Origin: JANXLO01 sp038231295
Lineage (GTDB): Bacteria > Armatimonadota > Chthonomonadetes > Chthonomonadales > Chthonomonadaceae
Assembly: GCA_038231295.1 (NCBI GenBank)
Contig: JBBRLP010000008.1
Span: 12,149 to 76,148, forward strand
Direction of reading: 5' to 3'
Length of the DNA stretch: 64,000 nucleotides
Positions within the stretch are counted from its first letter, which is position 1. The number at the start of each line of letters is the position of its first letter. Under the pieces are notes generated by a model. It did no database searches and was not told the DNA's origin. It worked only from the letters and a program-made list of their open reading frames with translations. The position numbers and the translations under genes are program-made. Positions 1-7,562 of the stretch are shown in pieces.

Positions 1-1230
1 CTGTATAATCTCGGCAAAGTCGGCTTCCTGCCGCAACGGAAGCGTAACGCAGAGATCAAAGGGGCCAGTCTCACTCACAAACTCTTCTGTTGTGGCGACC
101 AGACAGCGCACGACAGGAACTTGCTGGCCGAATTTTACTCTTGTCGCGAGAATTCTTTCGACTTCGCCCGCGTTGGTGTTTTCTCCGCCATCCGTCACCA
201 GTAAAACGAGATCAGGAACTGCCTCCAGCGCATTGAGCAGGGCAGAAGCCAGGTCGCTCGCTCCTTCCGGCGCGGGAGGCCAGCCAAAACCGCCGACGGT
301 GTAGGTGCGAAGTTGCGAACAGCGAGCCTGCAAAACGCGCTCTAACGCGACAGCGAGCGCTATAGGAAGATATTCGTTGGGAGAGTGGCCCCGCATCGAG
401 GCAGAAGCATCAAGAATGAAGGCGATAGGAATCGAAAGTGAGGGCAGCGCGGAACCGCACAGGGCGATTGCCTCCTCCAGGGCTTCCACCAGCAGAGGGG
501 ATGTCCCTTCCCGGTAGAGACGCAGCAGCGTCTGGATAAGTCCGCTGTCAAAGGCGGCAGGAGGGACTATCGGCAAGCCGAACTCAGGCTGCGGAACAGG
601 CAACTCCGCAGCAGACCTCGAAGGAATTTGCAGCGCGGCGGCAATTTTGCGGAGACGTTCGTCAGAGCCGCCATAGCGTTTGAGGAGTGCGGGCGGTTTG
701 ATAGATTCTCCCCGTCGTGGGCCAAAGTCATAGAACTGTCGTGCGCGAGTTTTGCCGAGCACGTGTTCCAGGCAGTCGCGAACGGCGGGATTGCGGGTTC
801 GTATGAGCGCGAAGAGATCGGGGTGCTGGAGCAAATAGGAGAGAATGGACTGCACGGTGTGACGATGATTGGCGCGTGACCTTCGGACGGACAGAAAAAC
901 CGTGAGAATGACCTCGGTTGGAAGCGTTGCCAGCAGGAACAGCGTGATGCGCTCCAGCACGATTCGGGTGGAAGCGTCGAGGTGTCGCCTCGTCTCCGCC
1001 AGCAGAAGGAAGAGAATACGGGCTTGCTGCCAGGGCTGTATCTTTTGCAGGCAGGCGCAAAGCGCATAGAGTGTCGGGTCGGCTGCGTAGGCGTTCCGGT
1101 GAGGCGCCTCATCCGACCAGTGGACAGGCTTGCCATCTCGCTTTAACCGCATCGGCTCCGCGCAGTGGCGTAGGTGCGATAGCAGTGCAGGAGGCAACGT
1201 CCCGGGTACCGGTGGGAGGAGAGGGGTCAC
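1..1230 (-). CDS. vWA-domain protein with helical N-terminal region (3' end outside window)
   Basis: The frame is open for 410 codons from a GTG at 1230 and has no stop before the window edge. That GTG overlaps the TGA of the upstream gene (GTGA), which fixes the start by translational coupling. Residues 1 to about 215 are mostly helical and rich in Leu, Arg and His. From about residue 260 a vWA-like fold begins: FILDASASM supplies the MIDAS DxSxS, GASDLASALLNAL a second metal-loop region, and LLVTDGGEN the third. No signal peptide or membrane segment is visible, so it is probably cytoplasmic. A helical domain followed by vWA recalls TROVE/Ro60-type RNA-binding proteins, but that is only an architectural resemblance. 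It is the last readable gene of the operon starting at 4752. The vWA call is firm; the function is unknown. Confidence 0.75.
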   Translation of the reverse strand, partial: MTPLLPPVPGTLPPALLSHLRHCAEPMRLKRDGKPVHWSDEAPHRNAYAADPTLYALCACLQKIQPWQQARILFLLLAETRRHLDASTRIVLERITLFLLATLPTEVILTVFLSVRRSRANHRHTVQSILSYLLQHPDLFALIRTRNPAVRDCLEHVLGKTRARQFYDFGPRRGESIKPPALLKRYGGSDERLRKIAAALQIPSRSAAELPVPQPEFGLPIVPPAAFDSGLIQTLLRLYREGTSPLLVEALEEAIALCGSALPSLSIPIAFILDASASMRGHSPNEYLPIALAVALERVLQARCSQLRTYTVGGFGWPPAPEGASDLASALLNALEAVPDLVLLVTDGGENTNAGEVERILATRVKFGQQVPVVRCLVATTEEFVSETGPFDLCVTLPLRQEADFAEIIQ

Positions 1231-2474
1231 TTCGGAAGCTCATGGGGAAAGGAGACCGGCTTCTCACCGGCAGCAGCCCGATTATCCTGCCTGCCCGTCT
1301 GCACCGGCTCGACGCTCTTCAGTGTCATGCGGTAGGGCTGCATCCGCATCGGGGGCAGCGAGAAGGTTGTGATGGTTTCGACCGGCAGTTCCTCTTCGAC
1401 CCAGACCAGACAGATCAGTGCGCCAATCGCCGCACCGAAGAGCGAGAGCATCCACAGTCTCGCGGCGACTTCCAGGCCGGAGAACGAAGAGAAGAGAAAC
1501 ACCGCCCCGCCAAGCCAGCCAAACACCAGCATCAACAAGAAGGCGATTCGACGAGACACATTCGGCACGAGCCTGCCGTGCAGCAGTCCCATGAAGCCGA
1601 AACAGACCGTCCAGCCCACCAGGCGCAGGAGGGCGACGGGCAGTCCATTCAGATGCTCGGTGACGACTCCGAAAACGATCTGCGCCAGAAAACCTGACGC
1701 AAACGCGCAGCCGAAGGCGATTCCGACAGCGCGGGGAAACGCCTGCGACGGCAAAATCGGTTTCTTGTAATAGCGACGGTACCAGAGATTTTCGGCGGCA
1801 ATCAGGGCGAGGGCGAGAATCGCCGCCGTCAGGCCGAACCAGCTGCCAACGACGAGCGCGGCATAGACGATGCCGGGATGGATGCCAAACAGGTTGAGCG
1901 GGGCGTGGGTAACATCGAACTCCGCGACGAGGTGCTTGCCCGTCCCGTAGAACGTTTGGCCCGAGAATGTGCGCGTCCGGCCTTCCGCCAGTATGGTTCC
2001 CTCGTAGGCCGTCGGATCAGGATCGCCATGCCGCTGAAAGTAGTTGACATAGACGCGATAGTGGCCCTGCAGGGCGGAGTTGCGCGGCCAGTGGATATTC
2101 TCAACGGGGTCGGCAGAGAAGGTCTCCCCGCCCGCATTCATATCGAAATCCAGTTCGCCCCAGGAGCTGGAGCGCGTATGGCGAAAACTGATCTCCTCCC
2201 CGGTCGGGTCCTGGCACCAGAGGTCGAGATCGTTGCGGTTGTGCCAGTGCAGCGTGATCTGGATGTCGCCGGTTTTTAGCCGGTCACGGGTGGAACGCCG
2301 CACGTTTCCCTGCTCGAATAGCAGAGAGCGTGTCGCCTGTTCGTCGAGCAGGCCCTGCATATCCACCCCGGAGAAGAGGAGTTCCATCGCCCCGCCCATC
2401 GCCAGACAGGCGAGGAGACCGATGCAGGCGAAACGCAGCCTTGAGAGGAGTTTGAGACGTGATAGCTTTGCCAT
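1227..2474 (-). CDS. DUF2135-like domain protein with C-terminal membrane segments
   Basis: A protein of 415 residues. An N-terminal hydrophobic anchor (about residues 13-32) precedes a periplasmic beta domain. The motifs NDLDLWCQDPTGEEI, LDFDMNAGG and GHYRVYVNYF resemble the DUF2135/YfaP fold, in which Asp-rich turns are followed by a GxYxVxVxYF strand. From about residue 200 there are roughly five or six hydrophobic helices, so the C-terminal half is membrane-embedded. It sits 6 bp after the preceding gene and its stop overlaps the GTG of the vWA gene at 1230. An extracellular beta domain on a multi-pass body could serve as a sensor or scaffold between the vWA partners; that is inference. 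The DUF2135 match is by eye only. Confidence 0.7.
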   Translation of the reverse strand: MAKLSRLKLLSRLRFACIGLLACLAMGGAMELLFSGVDMQGLLDEQATRSLLFEQGNVRRSTRDRLKTGDIQITLHWHNRNDLDLWCQDPTGEEISFRHTRSSSWGELDFDMNAGGETFSADPVENIHWPRNSALQGHYRVYVNYFQRHGDPDPTAYEGTILAEGRTRTFSGQTFYGTGKHLVAEFDVTHAPLNLFGIHPGIVYAALVVGSWFGLTAAILALALIAAENLWYRRYYKKPILPSQAFPRAVGIAFGCAFASGFLAQIVFGVVTEHLNGLPVALLRLVGWTVCFGFMGLLHGRLVPNVSRRIAFLLMLVFGWLGGAVFLFSSFSGLEVAARLWMLSLFGAAIGALICLVWVEEELPVETITTFSLPPMRMQPYRMTLKSVEPVQTGRQDNRAAAGEKPVSFPHELPK

Positions 2475-2480
2475 GAGGCG

Positions 2481-4037
2481 TTACCGATGGAGGGAGCGAC
2501 CGGGTGGAGCCGTCGCCTGCGGCTCGTGCGCGTCAACGATCTGTTCGATCATCTGGTGCAGACGGGCGGCCTCTCCAACGGCAGCCCCACGCGCCTCATC
2601 GAGGCGAACACGCATATCCGGCGGGAGGGTGATGGTCTGCAAGGCGTTGCGCCGCGTCCTTGCCTCCTCTTCCCGTGTTTTTACCAGTTCGAGATGCGCC
2701 GTCGTCTGCTCCAGAATATGGGCCTGCCGGAATGCCGATTGAACGGCCTCCTGACCCCGCCGCTCGCGCATCCACTCTTCCTGCTGGTGTAAGAGCCACG
2801 AGTGACGCAGATGCAGGTCGTGGTGATTCCAGGCTTTCGCGGACTTGTAAAGCAGGTAAGGGCCGCTGATGAGCAGGCCGATCAAGGCGTAGAGTAGGCC
2901 GGGCAGTTCATGCTCCGTCACGCCGCGAATTTCGAGGTCGGCGATGCGGGCCAGGTGTAGCGCTCTCAGTCCCATCGCCTCTGCCGCGATCTCCGAGCAG
3001 CCCAGCACGACAGCGCCAACGAGCAGCGTCATCGCCACCCCGAGCGCGGCGCGGTAACGGGAGGGCAGGGAACCGGGCCGACGGGCCTCATCCCGCTCTT
3101 CCAGCGCACGGGTGAGGGCGTGAATGGCGGTGTAGTAGAGTTCGCCCATGAGGTATACGATCACGAAGCCGAGGACGGCGGAGAGAATAAACGGGTAGTA
3201 GTCGCTGAGGTGCAGTTCCGGGCGTTTCAGCGCCTTCATGTCCACCAGGCCGACCAGTGTTCCCAGACACAGGGCCAGCATGAAGCCACTGACGAGCGGG
3301 GCCAGGAAGCCGAAGAGGGCCGAGGTGATAACTTTGCCGAGGCCGGTGTCGCGATGGGCAGGGCTGACACCATGCTGCCCTGCGATGCGCTCCAGGCTGG
3401 GCATCTGCCGCTGAAGCGCCGCCTCGATACGCTGGATACTGACCGCGCCGGTCTCCGGGACAAGCCCCGCCCGCCCCGCAATTTCGGCGAAATCCTCCTG
3501 CTGCGCTTCCAGGCTCTTCTCTAGCCCTTTGCGCTCCTCGACGAGGCGGGCGATGTCAGCATCCAGCCGTCGCTTCTCCGGTTCTGCACGCTCTGTCTCG
3601 GTTTTGAGGAAATTCCTGGAATCACGCTCCAGCGTCTCCGACTCTTCCTGGGCGGCGGCGGCGCGGGATTGGAACGTCCAGTTCAAAAACCAGCCGCGTT
3701 GAGACCGCTCTCCCAGCGTCCCGGCGAGCGAACGCACCATCTCGGCCAACTCGCCCCGGCGACCCTGTGAGGTGGGAAGCGGCGGATTGTACCAGAGAAT
3801 CTCCCGGCCCTGACCTGCCATGTTCTGCTGCCAGTACATGGAATCGGAGGCAGGGGAAGCCATCACCTGTTCGGGCTGTGCGGGGGCGATGGGTTCAGGC
3901 AGCGGGGGGACGAGCGGATATTCGACCGGCTGATGCGCTCCGTTTGCGCCATTGGTGCCGTTACGGTAGCCGACGCCGGGGTGGAGAACGGTCTCCTCTT
4001 CGTGTACAGCCGACGGGTTTGACAGCTCCTCGTCCAC
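2481..4037 (-). CDS. Coiled-coil membrane protein of the vWA operon
   Basis: A protein of 518 residues that I do not recognise as a named family. The first hundred or so residues are Pro/Asn/Gly-rich and probably disordered. Residues about 120-215 are a charged heptad-like coiled coil (LERDSRNFLKTETERAEPEK and following). Four hydrophobic helices follow between about 230 and 400 (around GFLAPLVSGFMLAL, FILSAVLGFVIVYLMG, MTLLVGAVVLG, LLYALIGLLISGPYLL). A second Glu/Arg/Gln-rich coiled coil occupies about 415-500, so both ends probably face the cytoplasm. Its ATG lies 1 bp after the stop of the vWA lipoprotein gene and its stop is 6 bp before the next gene, which implies one transcript. A structural or tethering role is inferred from shape only. 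Confidence 0.75.
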   Translation of the reverse strand: MDEELSNPSAVHEEETVLHPGVGYRNGTNGANGAHQPVEYPLVPPLPEPIAPAQPEQVMASPASDSMYWQQNMAGQGREILWYNPPLPTSQGRRGELAEMVRSLAGTLGERSQRGWFLNWTFQSRAAAAQEESETLERDSRNFLKTETERAEPEKRRLDADIARLVEERKGLEKSLEAQQEDFAEIAGRAGLVPETGAVSIQRIEAALQRQMPSLERIAGQHGVSPAHRDTGLGKVITSALFGFLAPLVSGFMLALCLGTLVGLVDMKALKRPELHLSDYYPFILSAVLGFVIVYLMGELYYTAIHALTRALEERDEARRPGSLPSRYRAALGVAMTLLVGAVVLGCSEIAAEAMGLRALHLARIADLEIRGVTEHELPGLLYALIGLLISGPYLLYKSAKAWNHHDLHLRHSWLLHQQEEWMRERRGQEAVQSAFRQAHILEQTTAHLELVKTREEEARTRRNALQTITLPPDMRVRLDEARGAAVGEAARLHQMIEQIVDAHEPQATAPPGRSLHR

Positions 4038-4038
4038 G

Positions 4039-4752
4039 CTACGGCCCTCCTCGCGTCAGCTCACGCAGTCGGTCTAGCCCGCCCTGTGTGTCTGCGCCTT
4101 CCCCGGTCACGATGGCTCGTTCTCCCAGGGGAGTGAGGGCTTCGGTCAGCTTCTGCCGCATGAAGTTGCGATATTTCGCTTCGGTCTTCGCGCCGCTGAC
4201 ACAGACGGCGCGAACATTTTTGATGGCCGCCAGCTCTCCGGCGACCTTCCGGGTGGCCTTCGTGTCGTCATCTTCGCTGTCGGTCAGCAGCATACAGACG
4301 GCGCTGTCTCCGCGCTGCGCCAGCTCTTTCGCAACGGGCAGCATTGCCAGCAGCGGAGCGGACTGCTTCGTACCCTGATTGGCGGAATGGTAGGCGAGGA
4401 TGTCTTTTTCTACGGAACGAAGTTCACTGCCTTCCTGCACCTTTTGCGGGCCGAAATGGACACGCGCATCGGTATCGTAGAACCAGATCGTAACAGGGGT
4501 TTCCCTGGGCAAAATGGTGTCCAGCGTATCTTCCATCTGAGCGCAGTAGCGTTTGCGGGTCATGGGATCGCTGGAGGTGCTGCCACTGACATCCACTCCG
4601 ACAAGCAGGTGAATGACGCCGACGTTCGCAGCCGTGTGCGTCGGCGGAGGATCTGCGGGCGCATGGGTGGCATTCGAGGAGGTACACCCGGCAAGTCCCA
4701 CCACAAACAGCAGCGAGACGACGGGCAGATAATAATGGGTTCTATATCTCAT
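4039..4752 (-). CDS. vWA-domain lipoprotein, first gene of the vWA operon
   Basis: A protein of 237 residues with a lipoprotein signal: a hydrophobic stretch ending in the lipobox LAGC near residue 22, so it should be exported and lipid-anchored. The mature part is a compact vWA domain. LLVGVDVSGSTSS carries the MIDAS DxSxS, a threonine-rich region follows (GTKQSAPLLAML), and CMLLTDSEDDD gives the third metal loop. Later residues (GELAAIKNVRAVCVSG) match the final strands. It is the promoter-proximal gene of the four-gene set ending at the left edge, so the operon encodes two vWA proteins, one outside and one inside the membrane. The domain call is secure; the ligand is unknown. Confidence 0.85.
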   Translation of the reverse strand: MRYRTHYYLPVVSLLFVVGLAGCTSSNATHAPADPPPTHTAANVGVIHLLVGVDVSGSTSSDPMTRKRYCAQMEDTLDTILPRETPVTIWFYDTDARVHFGPQKVQEGSELRSVEKDILAYHSANQGTKQSAPLLAMLPVAKELAQRGDSAVCMLLTDSEDDDTKATRKVAGELAAIKNVRAVCVSGAKTEAKYRNFMRQKLTEALTPLGERAIVTGEGADTQGGLDRLRELTRGGP

Positions 4753-4807
4753 GTTCGGGTAGGTGGTTCCGGCTGTTCAGGTGGTATTTACTCTCCATAG
4801 TCTGATA

Positions 4808-4817
4808 CCGTATACGG
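4808..4817. promoter_or_regulatory. 10-bp palindrome upstream of the vWA operon
   Basis: CCGTATACGG is a perfect palindrome 55-65 bp upstream of the vWA lipoprotein ATG (4752, minus), inside the near-symmetric context TACCGTATACGGGTA. It could be an operator, since no other gene is close enough to claim it. A 10-bp palindrome can arise by chance. Confidence 0.3.
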
Positions 4818-4878
4818 GTACGGGAAGTTTCGCAGTTGCACTCTGTTTCGCGTTCGCGTCAAGAATGTCCTGCAAAAC

Positions 4879-4906
4879 GGAAACCTGCCCGGTCAGGCAG
4901 GTTTCC
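4879..4906 (-). terminator. Rho-independent terminator of nadA
   Basis: Reading the minus strand, GGAAACCTGCC and GGCAGGTTTCC form a perfect 11-bp stem around a 6-nt loop, followed by GTTTTGC. It begins about 19 bp after the nadA stop and separates nadA from the vWA operon on the same strand. Confidence 0.75.
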
Positions 4907-4924
4907 AGCGAACGACGGTACAGG

Positions 4925-6016
4925 TCAGCGTATCGCCAGCATTCGGTCGAGCGCGAGCCGAGCGTCGGCGGCGATAGCGGGGGGAACTTTCACCTGATTC
5001 ACCACTCTGCCTTCCAGAAGATTCTCCATCGTCCAGAGCAGATAGTGGGGATGAATACGATACATCGTCGAGCAGGGACAGACGACCGGATCGAGACAGA
5101 AGATCGTCTTGTCGGGCTGCTCATGCGCGAGGCGGCTGACCAGATTGACCTCTGTGCCAATGGCCCAGACGGAGCCGGACGGAGATTCCGTGACCGCTTT
5201 GATGATTGCCTCCGTCGAGCCATACAGGTCGGAAGCCTGCACCACGTCGAGCGGGCATTCGGGATGCACCATGACCCTGACAGTGGGATAGTCCGCTCGC
5301 GCCTTCGCGATCTGCTCGGCGGTGAAGCGGCCATGCACGGAGCAGTGACCTTTCCAGAGCAGCACACGTTTTGCCTGGACCTCTTCCACAGTGACGCCTC
5401 CGAACGGTTTGTGAGGGTCCCAGAGCAGCATATCCTGCTCCGGATCGAGGCCAAGCCCGACAGCGGTGTTGCGGCCCAGATGCTGATCGGGGAAGAAGAG
5501 AAGCTTATCGCCACGCTCCAGCGCCCACTCCACGACTTTGCGGGCGTTCGAGGAGGTGCAGGACGCGCCGCCGTTGCGCCCGACAAAGGCTTTCAGAGCG
5601 GCAGTAGAGTTGACGTAGGTGATCGGGACGATGCGGGAGGTATCCGTCACGGTCGCGAGGTCTTCCCAGCAGGCTTCGACCTGTCGGCTGCTCGCCATAT
5701 CCGCCATCGAGCAGCCCGCATTCATGTTGGGCAAAATGACGACCTGCTCTTCGGTGGTCAGGATGTCCGCCGATTCCGCCATGAAGTGAACACCGCAGAA
5801 AATTATCGTTTTCGCTTCGGGGTGTTCGGCGGCAAGCTGCGAGAGTTTGAGGCTGTCTCCCCGGAAATCGGCCCATTTGATGATCTCGTCGCGCTGGTAG
5901 TGGTGACCGAGGAGTAGCAGGTCTTCGCCGAGGCAGCGTCGGGCCGTCGCGATTCGGGCGTCCGTCTCCTCGGGCGTCAGGCGAGTGATCTCCACAGGCA
6001 GGGGCTGTTGGAACAT
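4925..6016 (-). CDS. nadA: Quinolinate synthase
   Basis: NadA condenses iminoaspartate with dihydroxyacetone phosphate to quinolinate in de novo NAD synthesis, using an oxygen-sensitive [4Fe-4S] cluster. The 363-residue length is normal for the family. The N-terminus carries LGHHYQRDEI. The three cluster cysteines are recognisable in FCGVHFMAE, in CTSSNARKVVEW and in VCPCSTMYRIHP. Substrate-binding motifs NMNAGCSMADMA and MVHPECP are also present. The ATG at 6016 follows a GGAGG ribosome site. The gene appears monocistronic, with its own terminator. Its partner nadB lies separately at 21986-23638. Confidence 0.97.
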   Translation of the reverse strand: MFQQPLPVEITRLTPEETDARIATARRCLGEDLLLLGHHYQRDEIIKWADFRGDSLKLSQLAAEHPEAKTIIFCGVHFMAESADILTTEEQVVILPNMNAGCSMADMASSRQVEACWEDLATVTDTSRIVPITYVNSTAALKAFVGRNGGASCTSSNARKVVEWALERGDKLLFFPDQHLGRNTAVGLGLDPEQDMLLWDPHKPFGGVTVEEVQAKRVLLWKGHCSVHGRFTAEQIAKARADYPTVRVMVHPECPLDVVQASDLYGSTEAIIKAVTESPSGSVWAIGTEVNLVSRLAHEQPDKTIFCLDPVVCPCSTMYRIHPHYLLWTMENLLEGRVVNQVKVPPAIAADARLALDRMLAIR

Positions 6017-6228
6017 GGAATTTTTCCTCCGGGCGTGCAGTCTGGAAGGAACCGGAGGAAATCTCCGCAGTCTCCGCAGACGGGGATGTTGTCAACGCCC
6101 GCAAACGTGGTTTATCAATGCAACCGGGAAGCCGCGTCAGTCGCCGCCTCTTCCTCCCGGTCTATTTCTCATTACGTATGGGCGCATCGTCTTGTTGCCT
6201 GCGGTTTTTGGCAGTCTCCGCGACCCTT

Positions 6229-6999
6229 TTAGTGGGCTGTCGGGGCAGGCAGGCGCGTATTGCCGGGGATATGCAGGAGTTCCGGGACGGTGACGCAGGT
6301 GTAGCCGCGTCGCCGCAGACCCTCGAGCAGGAGAGGCAGCGCCTGCACTGTGGTCTCCCGTGAGACGTTCCCGCCATCGTGGAGCAGGAGAATACTGCCG
6401 GGCCGCACCTGCCGAAGCATTCGTTCAGCCATCTGCTGCGGCGCGGGCGTGTCGTGATGTTCCAGCGCGACCGACCAGAGGATGATGCGATCATGCTGCT
6501 TCTGCGCCTCTTTGTAGACCATCGGGTTCCAGTCTCCGCGAGGGGGCCGGAAGAGCGCGGTAGTGACGTGGGCATCCCGCTCCAGCGCCGATTCCGCTGT
6601 GGCGAACTCCGTGTGGATACTTCGTGCCGAGAGCCGTGTCAGGTAGGGGTGCGTGTAGGTGTGGTTGCCCAGACAGTGGCCCTGCGCGAGAACGGTTCGG
6701 GTCAGTTCCGGGCAGCGATCCATCTGTTGGCCCTCTTCAAAGAACGTCGCTTTGACCGAATACCGGGCGAGAATTTCGAGGATACGCGGCGTATAGCGGG
6801 GTTCCGGGCCGTCGTCGAAGGTGAGCGCGACCACCTTTTTGTCTGTCTGCGCGTGGGATAGAACCACTCCCGTGTGCAGGTCGCGCCACCATTCGGGCAG
6901 GGTAAAGCCATTGACCCGGACTTTCGTCGTGCAAAGCAGGGTCAACGCCGTCAGTCCCACTCCTAGCCATCTGGCTCGGCTTGTTTTTAATCGTTCCAT
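6229..6999 (-). CDS. Polysaccharide deacetylase (NodB fold, CE4)
   Basis: A protein of 256 residues with one N-terminal hydrophobic segment (about 10-25) serving as signal or anchor, so the catalytic domain faces outward. CE4 motifs are complete and in order: TFDDGPEPRYTP (metal-binding and base Asp), GNHTYTHPYL (the HxxxH metal pair), RPPRGDWN, and LLLHDGG near the C-terminus. The likely reaction is N- or O-deacetylation of peptidoglycan or another envelope polysaccharide. It starts 14 bp after folB stops and is probably co-transcribed with it from the promoter at 7444-7472. No unusual residues noticed. Confidence 0.92.
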   Translation of the reverse strand: MERLKTSRARWLGVGLTALTLLCTTKVRVNGFTLPEWWRDLHTGVVLSHAQTDKKVVALTFDDGPEPRYTPRILEILARYSVKATFFEEGQQMDRCPELTRTVLAQGHCLGNHTYTHPYLTRLSARSIHTEFATAESALERDAHVTTALFRPPRGDWNPMVYKEAQKQHDRIILWSVALEHHDTPAPQQMAERMLRQVRPGSILLLHDGGNVSRETTVQALPLLLEGLRRRGYTCVTVPELLHIPGNTRLPAPTAH

Positions 7000-7013
7000 G
7001 ATAGTCTCTACGG

Positions 7014-7382
7014 TTACGGTCGCGAGCGCGTGATCTCGACGCCTACGGAGGCGACAATCGCGTTCATCGGCGGCACCATCTTCAGCACCCGCAGCGTCAG
7101 GCTCTGTACCTCTGCAAAGTCCGCGAAGACCGTCTCGGCCATGCAGGCGGCCAGCGCTTCCAGCAGGCGGTACTGCTCCTGAGTGCCGATCTCCAGCAAC
7201 CGCTTCGCCACCCGCGAGTAGCTGACCGTGTCGCTCAGGCGGTCGCTAGCTCCTGCGGGACGTGTATCCACCGTCAGGCGGACGTCCACCTGATAGCGGT
7301 GTCCGACGGTCTGTTCCTGGTCGGAGGCTCCGTGATAGGCATAGAATTCCAGCCCATTGATAAGGATCGTATCCGGCGGCAT
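7014..7382 (-). CDS. folB: Dihydroneopterin aldolase
   Basis: FolB cleaves dihydroneopterin in tetrahydrofolate synthesis. The protein starting at ATG 7382 is 122 residues, the normal family length. It begins with TILINGLEFYAYHGAS (LxxxxxxGxHG-type substrate-binding start), has the conserved Glu at LLEALAACMAETV, and ends with VASVGVEITRSRP. The frame stays open upstream to 8441, but that extension runs antisense through the SteA gene and has no family character, so ATG 7382 was chosen. A sigma-70-type promoter with a TSS near 7437 places the start about 55 nt downstream. Confidence 0.95.
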   Translation of the reverse strand: MPPDTILINGLEFYAYHGASDQEQTVGHRYQVDVRLTVDTRPAGASDRLSDTVSYSRVAKRLLEIGTQEQYRLLEALAACMAETVFADFAEVQSLTLRVLKMVPPMNAIVASVGVEITRSRP

Positions 7383-7424
7383 CGTTCCTCTGTGGCCCGG
7401 GGTGCGCGAAACGCGGCAAAGGGC

Positions 7425-7436
7425 CTTTACGTAAAG
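7425..7436. promoter_or_regulatory. 12-bp palindrome at the folB transcription start
   Basis: CTTTACGTAAAG is a perfect palindrome just downstream of the folB minus-strand -10 (7444-7449), at roughly +1 to +12. A site there could act as a repressor operator for folB and the deacetylase. No regulator is identified. Confidence 0.35.
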
Positions 7437-7443
7437 TGAGAGT

Positions 7444-7472
7444 AGTGTACCTGATAAGTTTGCCACATCCAA
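7444..7472 (-). promoter_or_regulatory. Promoter of folB and the deacetylase
   Basis: On the minus strand, TTGGAT (7467-7472) and TACACT (7444-7449) are separated by 17 bp. The -35 box directly abuts the -35 box of the steA promoter on the other strand. Confidence 0.65.
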
Positions 7473-7502
7473 TTGACATTTGCGGGCGAAAACAAGGATA
7501 AT
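7473..7502 (+). promoter_or_regulatory. Promoter of the steA operon
   Basis: A perfect -35 TTGACA (7473-7478) and GATAAT (7497-7502) are separated by 18 bp. This gives a leader of about 54 nt to the steA ATG at 7563. The two promoters share a junction at 7472/7473, so polymerases would compete. Confidence 0.75.
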
Positions 7503-7562
7503 AGACCGAACGGAACAGCCTCTGCTGTGTTCCCCGGAGAGTGGCGTGAGATCGGAAACCGC

